Source of the DNA: Candidatus Melainabacteria bacterium
Lineage (GTDB): Bacteria; Actinomycetota; Actinomycetes; Mycobacteriales; Pseudonocardiaceae
Assembly (NCBI GenBank): GCA_903970565.1
Contig: CAJCJE010000668.1
Coordinates: 1 to 8,107 of the forward strand
DNA length: 8,107 nucleotides
Direction: 5' to 3'
Within the stretch, counting starts at the first letter, position 1. Every line of letters starts with the position of its first letter. Both the position numbers and the translations under genes were made by a program. Below are positions 1-6,009 of this stretch, in pieces. A model generated the notes under the pieces. It ran no database searches, had not been told where the DNA came from, and saw nothing but the letters and a program-made list of their open reading frames with translations.

Positions 1-220
1 TCTGGCCTACATCGAAGGGCTGCGGGGGCTGCTCACGGAGGCGGGAATGGACCGGCCAACCGCAGAGCGCGCCGCTGACGTGCTGACCAGCTACCTCAAC
101 GGTTACACGATCGAAGAACAGGCGCACAAGGTTGGTCAACAGCGTGCCGAGGCGGATCGCGGGTTCACCTTCGGCCTGAACGTGGTGCTTGCCGGACTGC
201 GTACCATCCCGACGGCCTAG
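1..220 (+). CDS. TetR-family transcriptional repressor, C-terminal end (5' partial)
   Basis: The frame starting at base 2 is open from the window edge to TAG at 218-220 (72 residues). It carries no DNA-binding domain; that part lies outside the window. The visible residues fit the ligand-binding C-terminal domain of the tetracycline-repressor type: a helix ending in GYTIEEQA, then a final helix FTFGLNVVLAGL, which matches the family's usual closing 'F-x-x-GL-x-x-(I/V)L-x-GL' pattern. Such proteins are homodimeric repressors that release DNA on binding a small molecule and often control an adjacent efflux or modifying enzyme; any such target would lie to the left of the window. Family placement rests on the tail only, so subfamily and ligand are unknown. 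Codon use is normal for a GC-rich host and the gene appears intact at this end. Confidence 0.72.
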   Translation, partial: LAYIEGLRGLLTEAGMDRPTAERAADVLTSYLNGYTIEEQAHKVGQQRAEADRGFTFGLNVVLAGLRTIPTA

Positions 221-549
221 AATTCGTGCTCCTCGGGAGCCGACCGCGATGCGCCGACCCCACCGTCACATCGGCGTGCTTGCGCCTGGCAACGCCGGCG
301 CGACGGCCAGCAGTACACCACCAGGTGAGTCGACCAGCAGGTCAAGACATGATCACGGCCTAACGTTGGTTCCGGTCCCTCCGATGTTCCTCGACGGCCG
401 GGAAGGCACGGTGGTGGCGGTGATCCTCCGATAGCTGGTGCCGAAAATCAACGTCGGCTCTGTCGAGTGTGGACGGTGTCAGTGCCGGATTCCGTCCCGA
501 TCAAGGGCCGCGAATGCCTACGGCCAGTGTCGGCGAGCCAATGGCAGGA
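221..549. other. Stretch without a recognisable gene
   Basis: About 330 bases downstream of the TetR stop. Short open frames exist on both strands (for example from an ATG at 249 to a TAG at 432-434), but none has a convincing ribosome binding site or a product I recognise. The end of the plus frame (about 366-434) has coding-like third positions and could be a worn-out gene tail. No terminator hairpin with a T-run, no tRNA and no obvious repeat was seen. Confidence 0.5.
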
Positions 550-717
550 TCAACCGCCCGTGGGGGTGGTCGCTACGTCGTCGGCGGGTACCTCGTACCC
601 GAGGTCGTCGATGAAGGCGACATGCACTGGCCGGTCGGTGCGTCGGGCCTTGCGTACCACGGTGGGGCCCTCCGGCCGGGGCAGGTTGCGATCCCCCCAT
701 TGCTGGAGAGCCCGATG
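550..717 (-). pseudogene. Unrecognised coding-like fragment, C-terminal end
   Basis: Read on the minus strand, this frame ends in TGA at 552-550 and shows mostly G/C third positions and a protein-like composition. The last part reads VHVAFIDDLGYEVPADD followed by a short glycine/threonine-rich end. There is no start codon with a ribosome binding site before the sequence runs into the alpha/beta hydrolase tail on the opposite strand near 714-723, so it looks like the C-terminal part of a gene cut by rearrangement. I do not recognise the family. It could also be a chance open frame in GC-rich DNA; the regular codon composition is the only argument for it. Confidence 0.3.
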
Positions 718-851
718 AGCACGTGAAGTTCTCGGCCGGCGTTCCCGGAGCACGGTTGCGGCTGATCCCCAACACCGCGCACCTGTCCCCGCTGGACAAA
801 CCCGAGGTGGTCAGCGCGCACCTGGTCGACTTCCTCGCGACGGCACCCTGA
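714..851 (+). pseudogene. Alpha/beta hydrolase, C-terminal remnant
   Basis: The frame from about 714 to TGA at 849-851 reads a typical alpha/beta-hydrolase tail: a strand and turn (PGARLRLIPNTAHLSPLDKP), then a closing helix (VVSAHLVDFLA). In this family the His in 'xxAHLxP' is the catalytic histidine of the Ser-Asp/Glu-His triad, so the His of NTAHLSPL is the probable triad residue. The nucleophile elbow and acid residue are absent: upstream the same frame carries no hydrolase-like sequence. At about 45 residues against 250-290 for a full enzyme, this is a leftover. GTG at 723-725 could act as a start but there is no family reason to expect such a short product. The substrate cannot be inferred. 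Confidence 0.6.
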
Positions 852-960
852 CAGGGGTTGACGCGGCGGTGGGTGCCGGCCGCGGTCCGCCTCGGCGAGG
901 CTGTCATAGTCGTTCGCCCGGACCGGATAACCTTCGTTAGGGTGGGGCCTGGGAGGCGCG

Positions 961-2505
961 ATGGAGGCCGGGGACATCGTAGATCCACGGCTCGAGGAGG
1001 TCCTGGGTTCCGCTTCTCCGGCCCTTCGTGCGTGGGGCGCGGCGTGAGGGCTTGAGTGGTTGTTGGATCGACGCCTTACCGAGGGTAGGTCCAGCGCCAT
1101 TGTGGCTTTTGTCTTTGAGCTGGACAGAAACGGCATGTCAGGTGGCCGTGCACTGGGCTCCAAACTGCTGCTGAAGTTGGACCGCATTCCAGATGAGAGG
1201 CTTTCCGAGAGCGAGTTCGCGCGGCAGCGGGAGGCGTTGCGGCACGCACCGCCTCGATGTGCTGTCGAAGGCATTGGCCAGCGTGGCCGCCGACGGCACG
1301 GTGCCGGCGACTGGCCTCTCCACCGAGGAACCTGTCTCCTGTTCCCCGACAGCGTTCGTCGGCTTCTGCGTGCAGGTCGTCCACGCCGTGCTGCACGACT
1401 GGGCCGAACAACCCGACCCGGAGCCCATGACCGCCGCCCGCTACCTGCGGGAGCATCGGCGCAGCCGGTTCGACGACGGCAGACCGCTGCGTACGATCGC
1501 TGACTCACTGCGGCACGACTGGTTGCTCGTCGGCCCCGACCAGGAACCTCTGCCCAATCCGTTCCTCCTGCTGCGCGACGGTGGACCTGCCGCGCAGTTC
1601 CAGGTCACTGCGCTGCTCGGCCCGTCGCACGGTGACCTGCATACCGGCAACATCCTGGTGCCGGTGAACGCCCTCACGGCTGACTCACCGTTCCGTCTGA
1701 TCGATCTCGCGAGATATCAGGCTCGGGCGCCGCTCGCGCGCAGTCCCGTAGGTTTGTTGGTCTTCATCGTGACGCGGGTGCTGCGGTACCTGGACGAGTC
1801 CGGGCAGGAGGCGATCGGCCGGTTGCTCATCGGCCCCGACGAGGAGCACGACTGTTGGGCGGAGTTGGCACCGACCTGGCTCGTGGCGCTCGCTGACGGC
1901 ATCCGACTGGTTGGGACGCAACGGAAAGATCGACGAGGCATTACCGGAGCACGAGGACATCGCCGCCGTCCGGATGCAGGTGCTGGGCGCGGACCATCCG
2001 GACAGCCTCCGCAGCCGGCACCGGTGGGCCAGGTTGGTGTGCGAAGTACGTGGAACCGACGTCGGGCTCCCGTTGGTCGGGCAGGTGGTCACGGACCGAG
2101 TGCGTGTCCTCGGCCGGTACCACCTGGACACGTTGCGGAGCCGTTGGCAGTACGTCCGGTGGACCGGCAAGTCCGGGTGGAGTCGACGAGGCGGTGCGGC
2201 TCGCGGACCAGTTGGCCGTGGACAGCTGGGTGTCGGAGTCGAGGCAGTATGCCGAGGCGGTCGCCTTGTTGACGGATCTGATCGGCGAGTGGGAAGGATT
2301 GCTCGGACATCGTCACCCGTACACGCTGATCAGCAGATACCGGCTGGTCCTCGCGGTCGCCGGTACGGGCGCGCGAACCGATGCCAGGAAACTCCTCGCC
2401 GATCTGGCAGCCGACGACGCGGTCGCCCTGGGCGAGCACCATCCGTACACCCGCCACGTTCGGGAACTGCTCACCCGGTGGGAGGAGACTCCGGTTCGGC
2501 CCTGA
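961..2505 (+). pseudogene. Decayed kinase-like (TCAD9-like) and tetratricopeptide-repeat protein
   Basis: One ancestral gene is spread over three frames. ATG 961 follows GGGAGG and runs 28 codons to an in-frame TGA at 1045-1047; the same frame continues with matching protein (EWLLDRRLTEGRSSAIVAFV) to about 1245. It then shifts to the frame holding the phosphotransferase-like motif HGDLHTGN (1628-1651) and the acidic residue of LIDLARY (Asp at 1703-1705), followed by APLARSPVGLLVFIV; this resembles the 'ternary complex associated' TCAD9 domains of actinobacterial conflict/signalling proteins. Near 1905-1915 the frame changes to TPR units (KIDEALPEHEDIA, GADHPDSLRSR), and near 2175-2180 again to the last TPR units (GVDEAVRLADQL, LGHRHPYTLISRYRL), ending TGA 2503-2505. 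Relatives usually have a nucleotide-binding domain between kinase and TPR parts; none is visible, so a central deletion is inferred. No functional product is expected. The TCAD9 assignment is from motif memory; TPR and HGDxHxxN calls are firmer. Confidence 0.7.
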
Positions 2506-2539
2506 TGAGATCTGGCCAGCAGGTTGGCGGCGTGCGACC

Positions 2540-2652
2540 GAGCCCACCGACTGCCGGCTGTCCACGCCACGCCACCGGCCGAGATCGGGGTTGCGGAGTT
2601 GGTGTGGCTGGCCGAGATCGGCTGGCGCGTCGAGCACGGCTACCGCGAACAG
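2540..2652 (+). mobile_element. IS701/IS4-like DDE transposase scrap (frameshifted)
   Basis: Two adjoining frames together recreate a conserved piece of DDE transposases of the IS701/IS4 group. Bases 2540-2566 read EPTDCRLST, comparable to the family's 'EPTKYWLST'; after a frame change near 2567-2572 the sequence reads VAELVWLAEIGWRVEHGYRE to about 2649, comparable to 'ELVRLAKIRWRIEHDYRE'. The last Glu of that block is the catalytic acid region in this group. Only about 38 residues survive from a protein of roughly 400; no terminal inverted repeats or target duplication are recognisable. It sits exactly between the decayed TPR gene and the MarR fragment, suggesting that insertion and later deletion shaped this region. 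Confidence 0.55.
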
Positions 2653-2675
2653 ATAATCTGTTTACAAGACGATAT
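2653..2675. promoter_or_regulatory. A/T-rich, partly palindromic 23-bp site
   Basis: A short A/T-rich island in GC-rich surroundings, with approximate two-fold symmetry centred near 2664: ATA...T.TT on the left mirrors AA.A...TAT on the right. The minus strand reads TCTTGTAAACAGA, which has the look of a MarR-family operator, and a MarR fragment begins immediately after it. It may be the old operator/promoter of that gene brought next to its middle by deletion. Only half of the symmetric positions match, so this is tentative. Confidence 0.2.
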
Positions 2676-2927
2676 GTTGGCCAGCTCGCACTCTCCCAGC
2701 AGTTGGCGCTGGACAACACCGTGATGGTCTACCTGCTGGACAACCTGGAGTCCGCCGGCCTGGTCACGCGCCGCCCCGACCCGGCCGACCGCCGGGTCCG
2801 CCAGGTGCTCATCACCGACAAGGGCACCATGACATTGGGTGAGGCCCGCGAACTGCTCGGCGTGGCCGAGGCGACGCTACCTGGTTCAGGGCAGCGTCAG
2901 AAAATCGTTGACAACAAAGCAAAGTAA
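2676..2927 (+). pseudogene. MarR-family regulator, winged-helix fragment
   Basis: The frame to TAA at 2925-2927 carries the middle of a MarR repressor: a recognition-helix region (LSQQLALDNTVMVYLLDNLE), the turn SAGLVTRR, and the wing motif DPADRRVRQVLITDKG, which is the family signature. The first helices of the dimerisation domain and the start of the wHTH are missing, and after GEARELLGVAEATLP the usual final helix is replaced by an unrelated A/T-rich tail of about a dozen codons (QRQKIVDNKAK). A complete MarR protein is about 140-160 residues; fewer than 75 recognisable residues remain. No start codon with ribosome binding site precedes it; the ATG at 2724 would begin inside the recognition helix. 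Two breakpoints are therefore visible, the left one adjoining the transposase scrap. Not expected to be functional. Confidence 0.7.
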
Positions 2928-2972
2928 GCCTAACAGGACCACGTGACGCCAGAACGATGTCGCGCCCGGCAG

Positions 2973-3206
2973 TTACTGGCGGCCGTACGCGGCCAGTCCG
3001 GTGATCGAGCGCAACAGGTTCCAGGCGGCCAGTACGGCGAACACCACTTGATACCCGATCGCCATTGGCTGGGTGTAGGTGTGGCTGACCAACAGGGAGA
3101 TCGTGGTCACCAGTATGCCGGCCGAGGCCACCACCGCGAGCACGCCCACGCCGCGGGATCGCGGCACGAAACGCCACCAGTGGTTGCGGGTTTGATCGTG
3201 AGCCAT
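2973..3206 (-). CDS. Small two-helix membrane protein, function unknown
   Basis: A 77-residue product starting at ATG 3206-3204, preceded on the minus strand by GAAGGAG at a 5-base spacing, which decides the start over a longer in-frame ATG near 3389. The N-terminus is polar and aromatic (MAHDQTRNHWWRFVPRSR); two hydrophobic segments follow at about residues 19-41 and 49-70, separated by a short polar loop (SHTYTQP). The C-terminus ends AAYGRQ. The positive charges before the first helix suggest that the N-terminus is cytoplasmic, with both ends inside. No catalytic motif or named family is recognised. It is transcribed divergently from the histidine kinase gene with about 240 bases between the two starts, an arrangement compatible with control by that two-component system. 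Codon use is normal and the reading frame is clean, unlike the genes to its right in the map order (961-2927). Confidence 0.72.
   Translation of the reverse strand: MAHDQTRNHWWRFVPRSRGVGVLAVVASAGILVTTISLLVSHTYTQPMAIGYQVVFAVLAAWNLLRSITGLAAYGRQ
2975..2997 (-). terminator. Possible hairpin at the 3' end of the small membrane protein gene
   Basis: ACTGGCGGC and GCGGCCAGT form a 9-bp stem with one mismatch around a 5-base loop (CGTAC). It overlaps the last codons and stop of the minus-strand gene. There is no T-run after it, so it would have to act as one of the U-tract-free terminators described in actinobacteria, or it may be only coincidental symmetry in coding sequence. Confidence 0.25.
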
Positions 3207-3324
3207 GTCAACTCCTTCGTTGCCGGATGGGCGGGTCGGCTTGGGGGAGACCCGGCGGCGAACGTGATCAAGCTTGGCAGCTGCGTCTCCTCGGCGGATC
3301 GCACGCCAGGACGATTCCGGTGAG

Positions 3325-3352
3325 GTCGCCTCAGCTGTTCGGCCGAGGCGAC
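3325..3352. promoter_or_regulatory. Perfect 8-bp inverted repeat in the divergent control region
   Basis: GTCGCCTC (3325-3332) and GAGGCGAC (3345-3352) are perfect inverted copies separated by 12 bases. The site lies about 100 bases before the kinase start and 120 bases before the small divergent gene's start, within non-coding DNA. Two half-sites of this size spaced about two helical turns centre to centre fit binding by a dimeric LuxR/NarL-type regulator, so autoregulation by the adjacent response regulator is a reasonable guess. As RNA it could also fold as a hairpin. Confidence 0.4.
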
Positions 3353-3359
3353 ATCTCGG
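3343..3359. repeat. Second, overlapping inverted repeat
   Basis: CCGAG (3343-3347) and CTCGG (3355-3359) pair around a 7-base loop. Its left arm shares bases 3345-3347 with the right arm of the larger inverted repeat, so the two hairpins cannot form fully at once. Short GC-rich repeats like this are common in such DNA, hence low confidence in a role. Confidence 0.22.
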
Positions 3360-3405
3360 TCGGGTGGGGGAGGCAGCGACCAGGGCCACCGGGCACTATC
3401 GGTAC

Positions 3406-3453
3406 ATGGCGATCAACAGGACACGACTGACCGGGCCGGGGAGCGTCCGATGA
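3406..3453 (+). CDS. Possible 15-residue leader peptide overlapping the kinase start
   Basis: ATG at 3406-3408 opens a frame of 15 codons (MAINRTRLTGPGSVR) whose TGA at 3451-3453 overlaps the kinase ATG at 3450-3452 in an ATGA arrangement. Such overlaps are used for translational coupling. No clear ribosome binding site precedes it, so it would need a leaderless transcript or weak initiation; the kinase has its own GGGGAG upstream. It could equally be chance. Confidence 0.2.
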   Translation: MAINRTRLTGPGSVR

Positions 3454-4697
3454 GCCTGTGGCCGCGCTGGGCTGGTCGCCGAGGCCCGCTGGTCGCCGAG
3501 TTGATCGCGCTGGGCGGCTTGGTCGTGCTCGACGCGGTGTTCGCGGTCCGCGCGGGCGTGCCGCACGAACCAGTAGCGATGGTCGCCTACCTCGTCGCAC
3601 CGGGAGTGGGGCCGCCGGCGGCCGTGCTTGCCCTGCTGCGCCGGCGGTTCGCCGACCGGGTTGTGGCGCTCGCCGGGTGCCTGGCCGGACTGTCCTTGCT
3701 GGGCACCGTGATCGCCCTGCTGGCGGCGGCATTGGGGGAGCGGCTGTCGCCGCAACCAGACGGCACCGAGACCCTCGCGCTCGCCCTGGTGGTCGGCGCC
3801 TGCTGTCACCAGGGCTCGGCCCGTCCGGCGGCTGCGGCGGCCGTGCTCGGCGGGTTGGCCATGACGGTCGGACCGGTGCTGCGTTACGGGCCGAGCGGTG
3901 CCGGCGGCCTGCTCGCGGTGCTGGCGGCGGTGTTGTGGGGCTGCGGGATCGCGGTCGGGCTGCTGCTGCGCGACGCCGACACCCGGCGGGACATGGCACT
4001 GGCCCAGGTGCGCACCGCTGAGCGGCTGCAACTGGCTCGGGAACTGCATGACCTTGTCGCGCACCACATCACCGGTGTGGTGGTGCGCGCCCAGGCCGCC
4101 AGGGTGATCGCCGCACGCGGCCGGCCCACTCCGGAGTCCGACACCGGTGAACCCGATCCGGCGAACGACATCTTCGAGGAGATCGAGCGGGCCGGTGCTG
4201 AGGCGTTGGCCGCGATGCGCCGGCTGGTCGGAATGCTGCGCACCGAGCGCGCGGACTCGCTCACGAACGCGCCGGCCGGGCTGGCCGAGGCGGTGGCCGG
4301 CGCGGTGCCCGACCCCGAGGGGATCACCGTCAGCCTCGCCGATGGGGTTGCCGCGCTCACGGTGCCACCGGAGACGGCCAGCACCGTGCAGCGGGTGGTG
4401 ATGGAGGCGGTGACCAACGTCCGCCGGCACGCGCCCCGGGCCACCGAGGTCCGCGTCGAACTGCGCACCGAACACCAGCCCGACGGCGCCTGGTTGATCG
4501 TGGAGATTACCAACGACGGCGTCGCCGCCGTGTTGGCCGGAGCGCCCCAGGGCTACGGGCTGGTCGGCATGGCGGAGCGGGTCACCGCACTGGGCGGTAA
4601 CGTGCACGCAGGTCGACGGCCGGCACGTCGGTGGCAGGTGACCGCCCGGTTGCCGCTCGTCCCGGTCGCCACCGGCGGCGTCGGAGTGCAGGTGTGA
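3450..4697 (+). CDS. Two-component sensor histidine kinase (HisKA_3/DesK-NarX type)
   Basis: A 415-residue membrane kinase. ATG 3450 is chosen because GGGGAG lies 8 bases before it. The N-terminal half has about five to six hydrophobic segments (roughly residues 13-33, 42-63, 71-95, 108-144 which may be two, and 153-173) with very short loops, so the stimulus is probably sensed within the membrane or its surface. The dimerisation and phosphoacceptor helix follows: ERLQLARELHDLVAHHITGVV, with His200 the predicted phosphorylation site and Asp201/His205 forming the DxxxH motif associated with phosphatase activity in this group. The ATPase domain shows the N-box (VVMEAVTNVRRHA, Asn323), a NDG acid box near 355-357 and the G-rich lid GYGLVGMAERVTALGG (368-383). 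It precedes its regulator by 13 bases, clearly one operon. The signal is unknown. Length and domain order are normal; no damage seen. Confidence 0.95.
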   Translation: MSLWPRWAGRRGPLVAELIALGGLVVLDAVFAVRAGVPHEPVAMVAYLVAPGVGPPAAVLALLRRRFADRVVALAGCLAGLSLLGTVIALLAAALGERLSPQPDGTETLALALVVGACCHQGSARPAAAAAVLGGLAMTVGPVLRYGPSGAGGLLAVLAAVLWGCGIAVGLLLRDADTRRDMALAQVRTAERLQLARELHDLVAHHITGVVVRAQAARVIAARGRPTPESDTGEPDPANDIFEEIERAGAEALAAMRRLVGMLRTERADSLTNAPAGLAEAVAGAVPDPEGITVSLADGVAALTVPPETASTVQRVVMEAVTNVRRHAPRATEVRVELRTEHQPDGAWLIVEITNDGVAAVLAGAPQGYGLVGMAERVTALGGNVHAGRRPARRWQVTARLPLVPVATGGVGVQV

Positions 4698-4710
4698 CGG
4701 GAGGGCGAGC

Positions 4711-5361
4711 ATGGGCATCCGGGTGCTGGTCGCCGACGATCAGGCAATGGTGCGTGCCGGGTTCCGGCTCATCCTGGACAGCGAACCCGACCTGGAAGTG
4801 GTCGGTGAGGCCGCGGATGGCGAGGAGGCCGTCCGGCTCGCCCGGGAACTGCGCCCGGACGTGACCCTGATGGACATCCGGATGCCCCGAGTGGACGGCC
4901 TGCAGGCCACGCATCTGCTCGCCGGGCCCGGGGTGGTCGATCCGCTGCGCGTTGTCGTGGTCACCACCTTTGATCTGGACGAGAACGTGCATGCGGCGCT
5001 GCGCGCCGGGGCCTGCGGCTTCCTGCTCAAGGACGCCGGCCCGCGTCTGCTGGTGGAAGCCGTGCACGCGGCCGCGCACGGCGAGTCGCTGGTGTCGCCG
5101 TCGGTCACCACTCGGCTGCTGGCGCACTTCACCGCGGCCGGCCGGTCCACCGCGCGGCCACCGGCCGAACCGCTGACCGGACGCGAGCTGGACGTGGTGC
5201 GGTGCGTGGCCCGTGGTCGCACCAACGCCGAGATCGCGGAGGATCTGGTGGTCTCGCTGTCCACCGTGAAAACGCACCTGTCCGCAGCGCAGCGCAAGCT
5301 CGGCGCGCGCAACCGGACCGAGGTGGCGGTGTGGGCGTGGGAGAGCGGGCTGCTCAGCTGA
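4711..5361 (+). CDS. NarL/LuxR-family response regulator
   Basis: A 216-residue transcription factor, partner of the kinase immediately upstream; a GGGAGG sequence 5-9 bases before ATG 4711 supports the start. The receiver domain (residues 1-120) has the acidic pair Asp9/Asp10, the phosphoacceptor Asp55 in LMDIRMPRVDG, the switch threonine at 85 or 86 in VVVVTTFD and the conserved Lys107 in LLKDAG. A linker (about 125-152) leads to a LuxR-type helix-turn-helix (153-210) with the signature LTGRELDVVRCVARGRTNAE and recognition helix VSLSTVKTHL. Phosphotransfer from His200 of the kinase to Asp55 would promote dimerisation and DNA binding; the inverted repeat upstream of the kinase is a candidate target. 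All key residues are present and the length is typical. The TGA stop lies inside an 8-base palindrome shared with the convergent gene. Confidence 0.95.
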   Translation: MGIRVLVADDQAMVRAGFRLILDSEPDLEVVGEAADGEEAVRLARELRPDVTLMDIRMPRVDGLQATHLLAGPGVVDPLRVVVVTTFDLDENVHAALRAGACGFLLKDAGPRLLVEAVHAAAHGESLVSPSVTTRLLAHFTAAGRSTARPPAEPLTGRELDVVRCVARGRTNAEIAEDLVVSLSTVKTHLSAAQRKLGARNRTEVAVWAWESGLLS

Positions 5362-5851
5362 CCGGGCCGACCGCGCAAGCCCGCACGACGAGTGTGTGGG
5401 CGACCATGTCGCCGAGCCGTTGCCGGCGGCTGCTCACCAGGATCAGCGTCAAACCCAGCAGTCCCCACAAAAATCCGTCGACCACCAGCAGCACGGTGCG
5501 TACCAGGTAGGCGCGCAGCGGTGGTTCGCCACCGTTGGTACTCACCACGCGCAGGCCCAGCCAACGCATGGCCGGGGTCTGGCCGCCGTGCCGGTGGGGC
5601 CACCAGGTGTCGAAGAACAGGGTTGCCGCGATCCACAGCGGGAACAGCACCGACAGCAGCACCAGGCTGAACAGCGCCAGATGCCGGGGGCCGACCGTGG
5701 TCGTGACGACTACCGTGGCGATGATGCCCAGCATGATCACCGGAACCCCGACGATCAACCGGTCCAGCAGGAACTGTAGACAACGCCGGCCCGCCACGCG
5801 GGTCGGGTCGATGCCGGTGTCGGTGGAAGGAAAGGCATCAGGCCGCGACAT
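5354..5851 (-). CDS. RDD-family integral membrane protein
   Basis: A 165-residue protein from ATG 5851-5849 to TGA 5356-5354. It shows the RDD pattern: Arg22/Arg23 and Asp30 in the first segment (AGRRCLQFLLDRLIVGVPV), then GQTPAMRWLGLRVVSTNGG (90-108) and the closing RRQRLGDMVAHTLVVR (142-157). Three hydrophobic segments are predicted near residues 29-52, 58-80 and 116-140. RDD proteins are widespread small membrane proteins, some proposed as ion or solute transporters; no substrate can be named. The start has no strong ribosome binding site. An in-frame ATG at 6013, overlapping the stop of the upstream oxidase as ATGA, would add 54 residues, but that stretch has poor third-position GC bias and is not RDD-like, so the shorter form is preferred. 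The gene converges on the response regulator with an 8-base overlap. Confidence 0.85.
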   Translation of the reverse strand: MSRPDAFPSTDTGIDPTRVAGRRCLQFLLDRLIVGVPVIMLGIIATVVVTTTVGPRHLALFSLVLLSVLFPLWIAATLFFDTWWPHRHGGQTPAMRWLGLRVVSTNGGEPPLRAYLVRTVLLVVDGFLWGLLGLTLILVSSRRQRLGDMVAHTLVVRACAVGPVS

Positions 5852-6009
5852 GATGATCCGAATGATGTCAGCCCGGCTACCCGGCCGGTACAGCGGGACG
5901 GCCGCCGACCAGATCCCCGAAACCCCAACACCGCCAACCCGGACGAGCGCAAACCGCAGCCCAACCTGATGACGTGCTACGAGCGGCGTCGGGGAGAACA
6001 GGATGACGG
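5852..6009. other. Upstream region of the RDD gene
   Basis: This 158-base gap between the oxidase remnant and the RDD start has an open minus-strand frame continuous with RDD, but third positions are rich in T and lack the host bias, so it is more likely a promoter or leader than coding sequence. CCCGGCTACCCGGCCGG near 5876-5892 is locally symmetric. I could not identify -35/-10 elements with confidence. Confidence 0.4.

Noticed and set aside
249..434. Open plus-strand frame with a Gly-rich stretch (IGVLAPGNAGAT) resembling a nucleotide-binding motif.
   Set aside because: The remainder of the frame is low-complexity and unlike any oxidoreductase, there is no ribosome binding site, and one Gly-rich string is common by chance in GC-rich DNA.
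961..1047. Independent 28-residue small protein with good ribosome binding site.
   Set aside because: The same frame continues past the stop with sequence belonging to the same kinase-like protein, so a premature stop is the simpler reading.
573..1508. Long minus-strand open frame (311 codons).
   Set aside because: It crosses the hydrolase tail and the kinase-like gene antisense, is rich in Arg/Pro/Ser, and is a GC-bias shadow of the plus-strand genes.
2381..2656. Plus-strand 91-codon frame across the TPR end and transposase scrap as one small gene.
   Set aside because: Its first part lies out of frame under the TPR coding sequence; only the segment 2540-2566 is meaningful, as part of the transposase scrap.
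3396..4718. Very long minus-strand open frame (440 codons) opposite the histidine kinase.
   Set aside because: His/Gln/Gly/Arg-rich composition with no family features; it mirrors the codon bias of the confirmed kinase gene.
4740..5783. Minus-strand open frame opposite the response regulator.
   Set aside because: Shadow of the regulator and RDD frames, with Arg/Ser/Thr-rich sequence and no recognisable domain.
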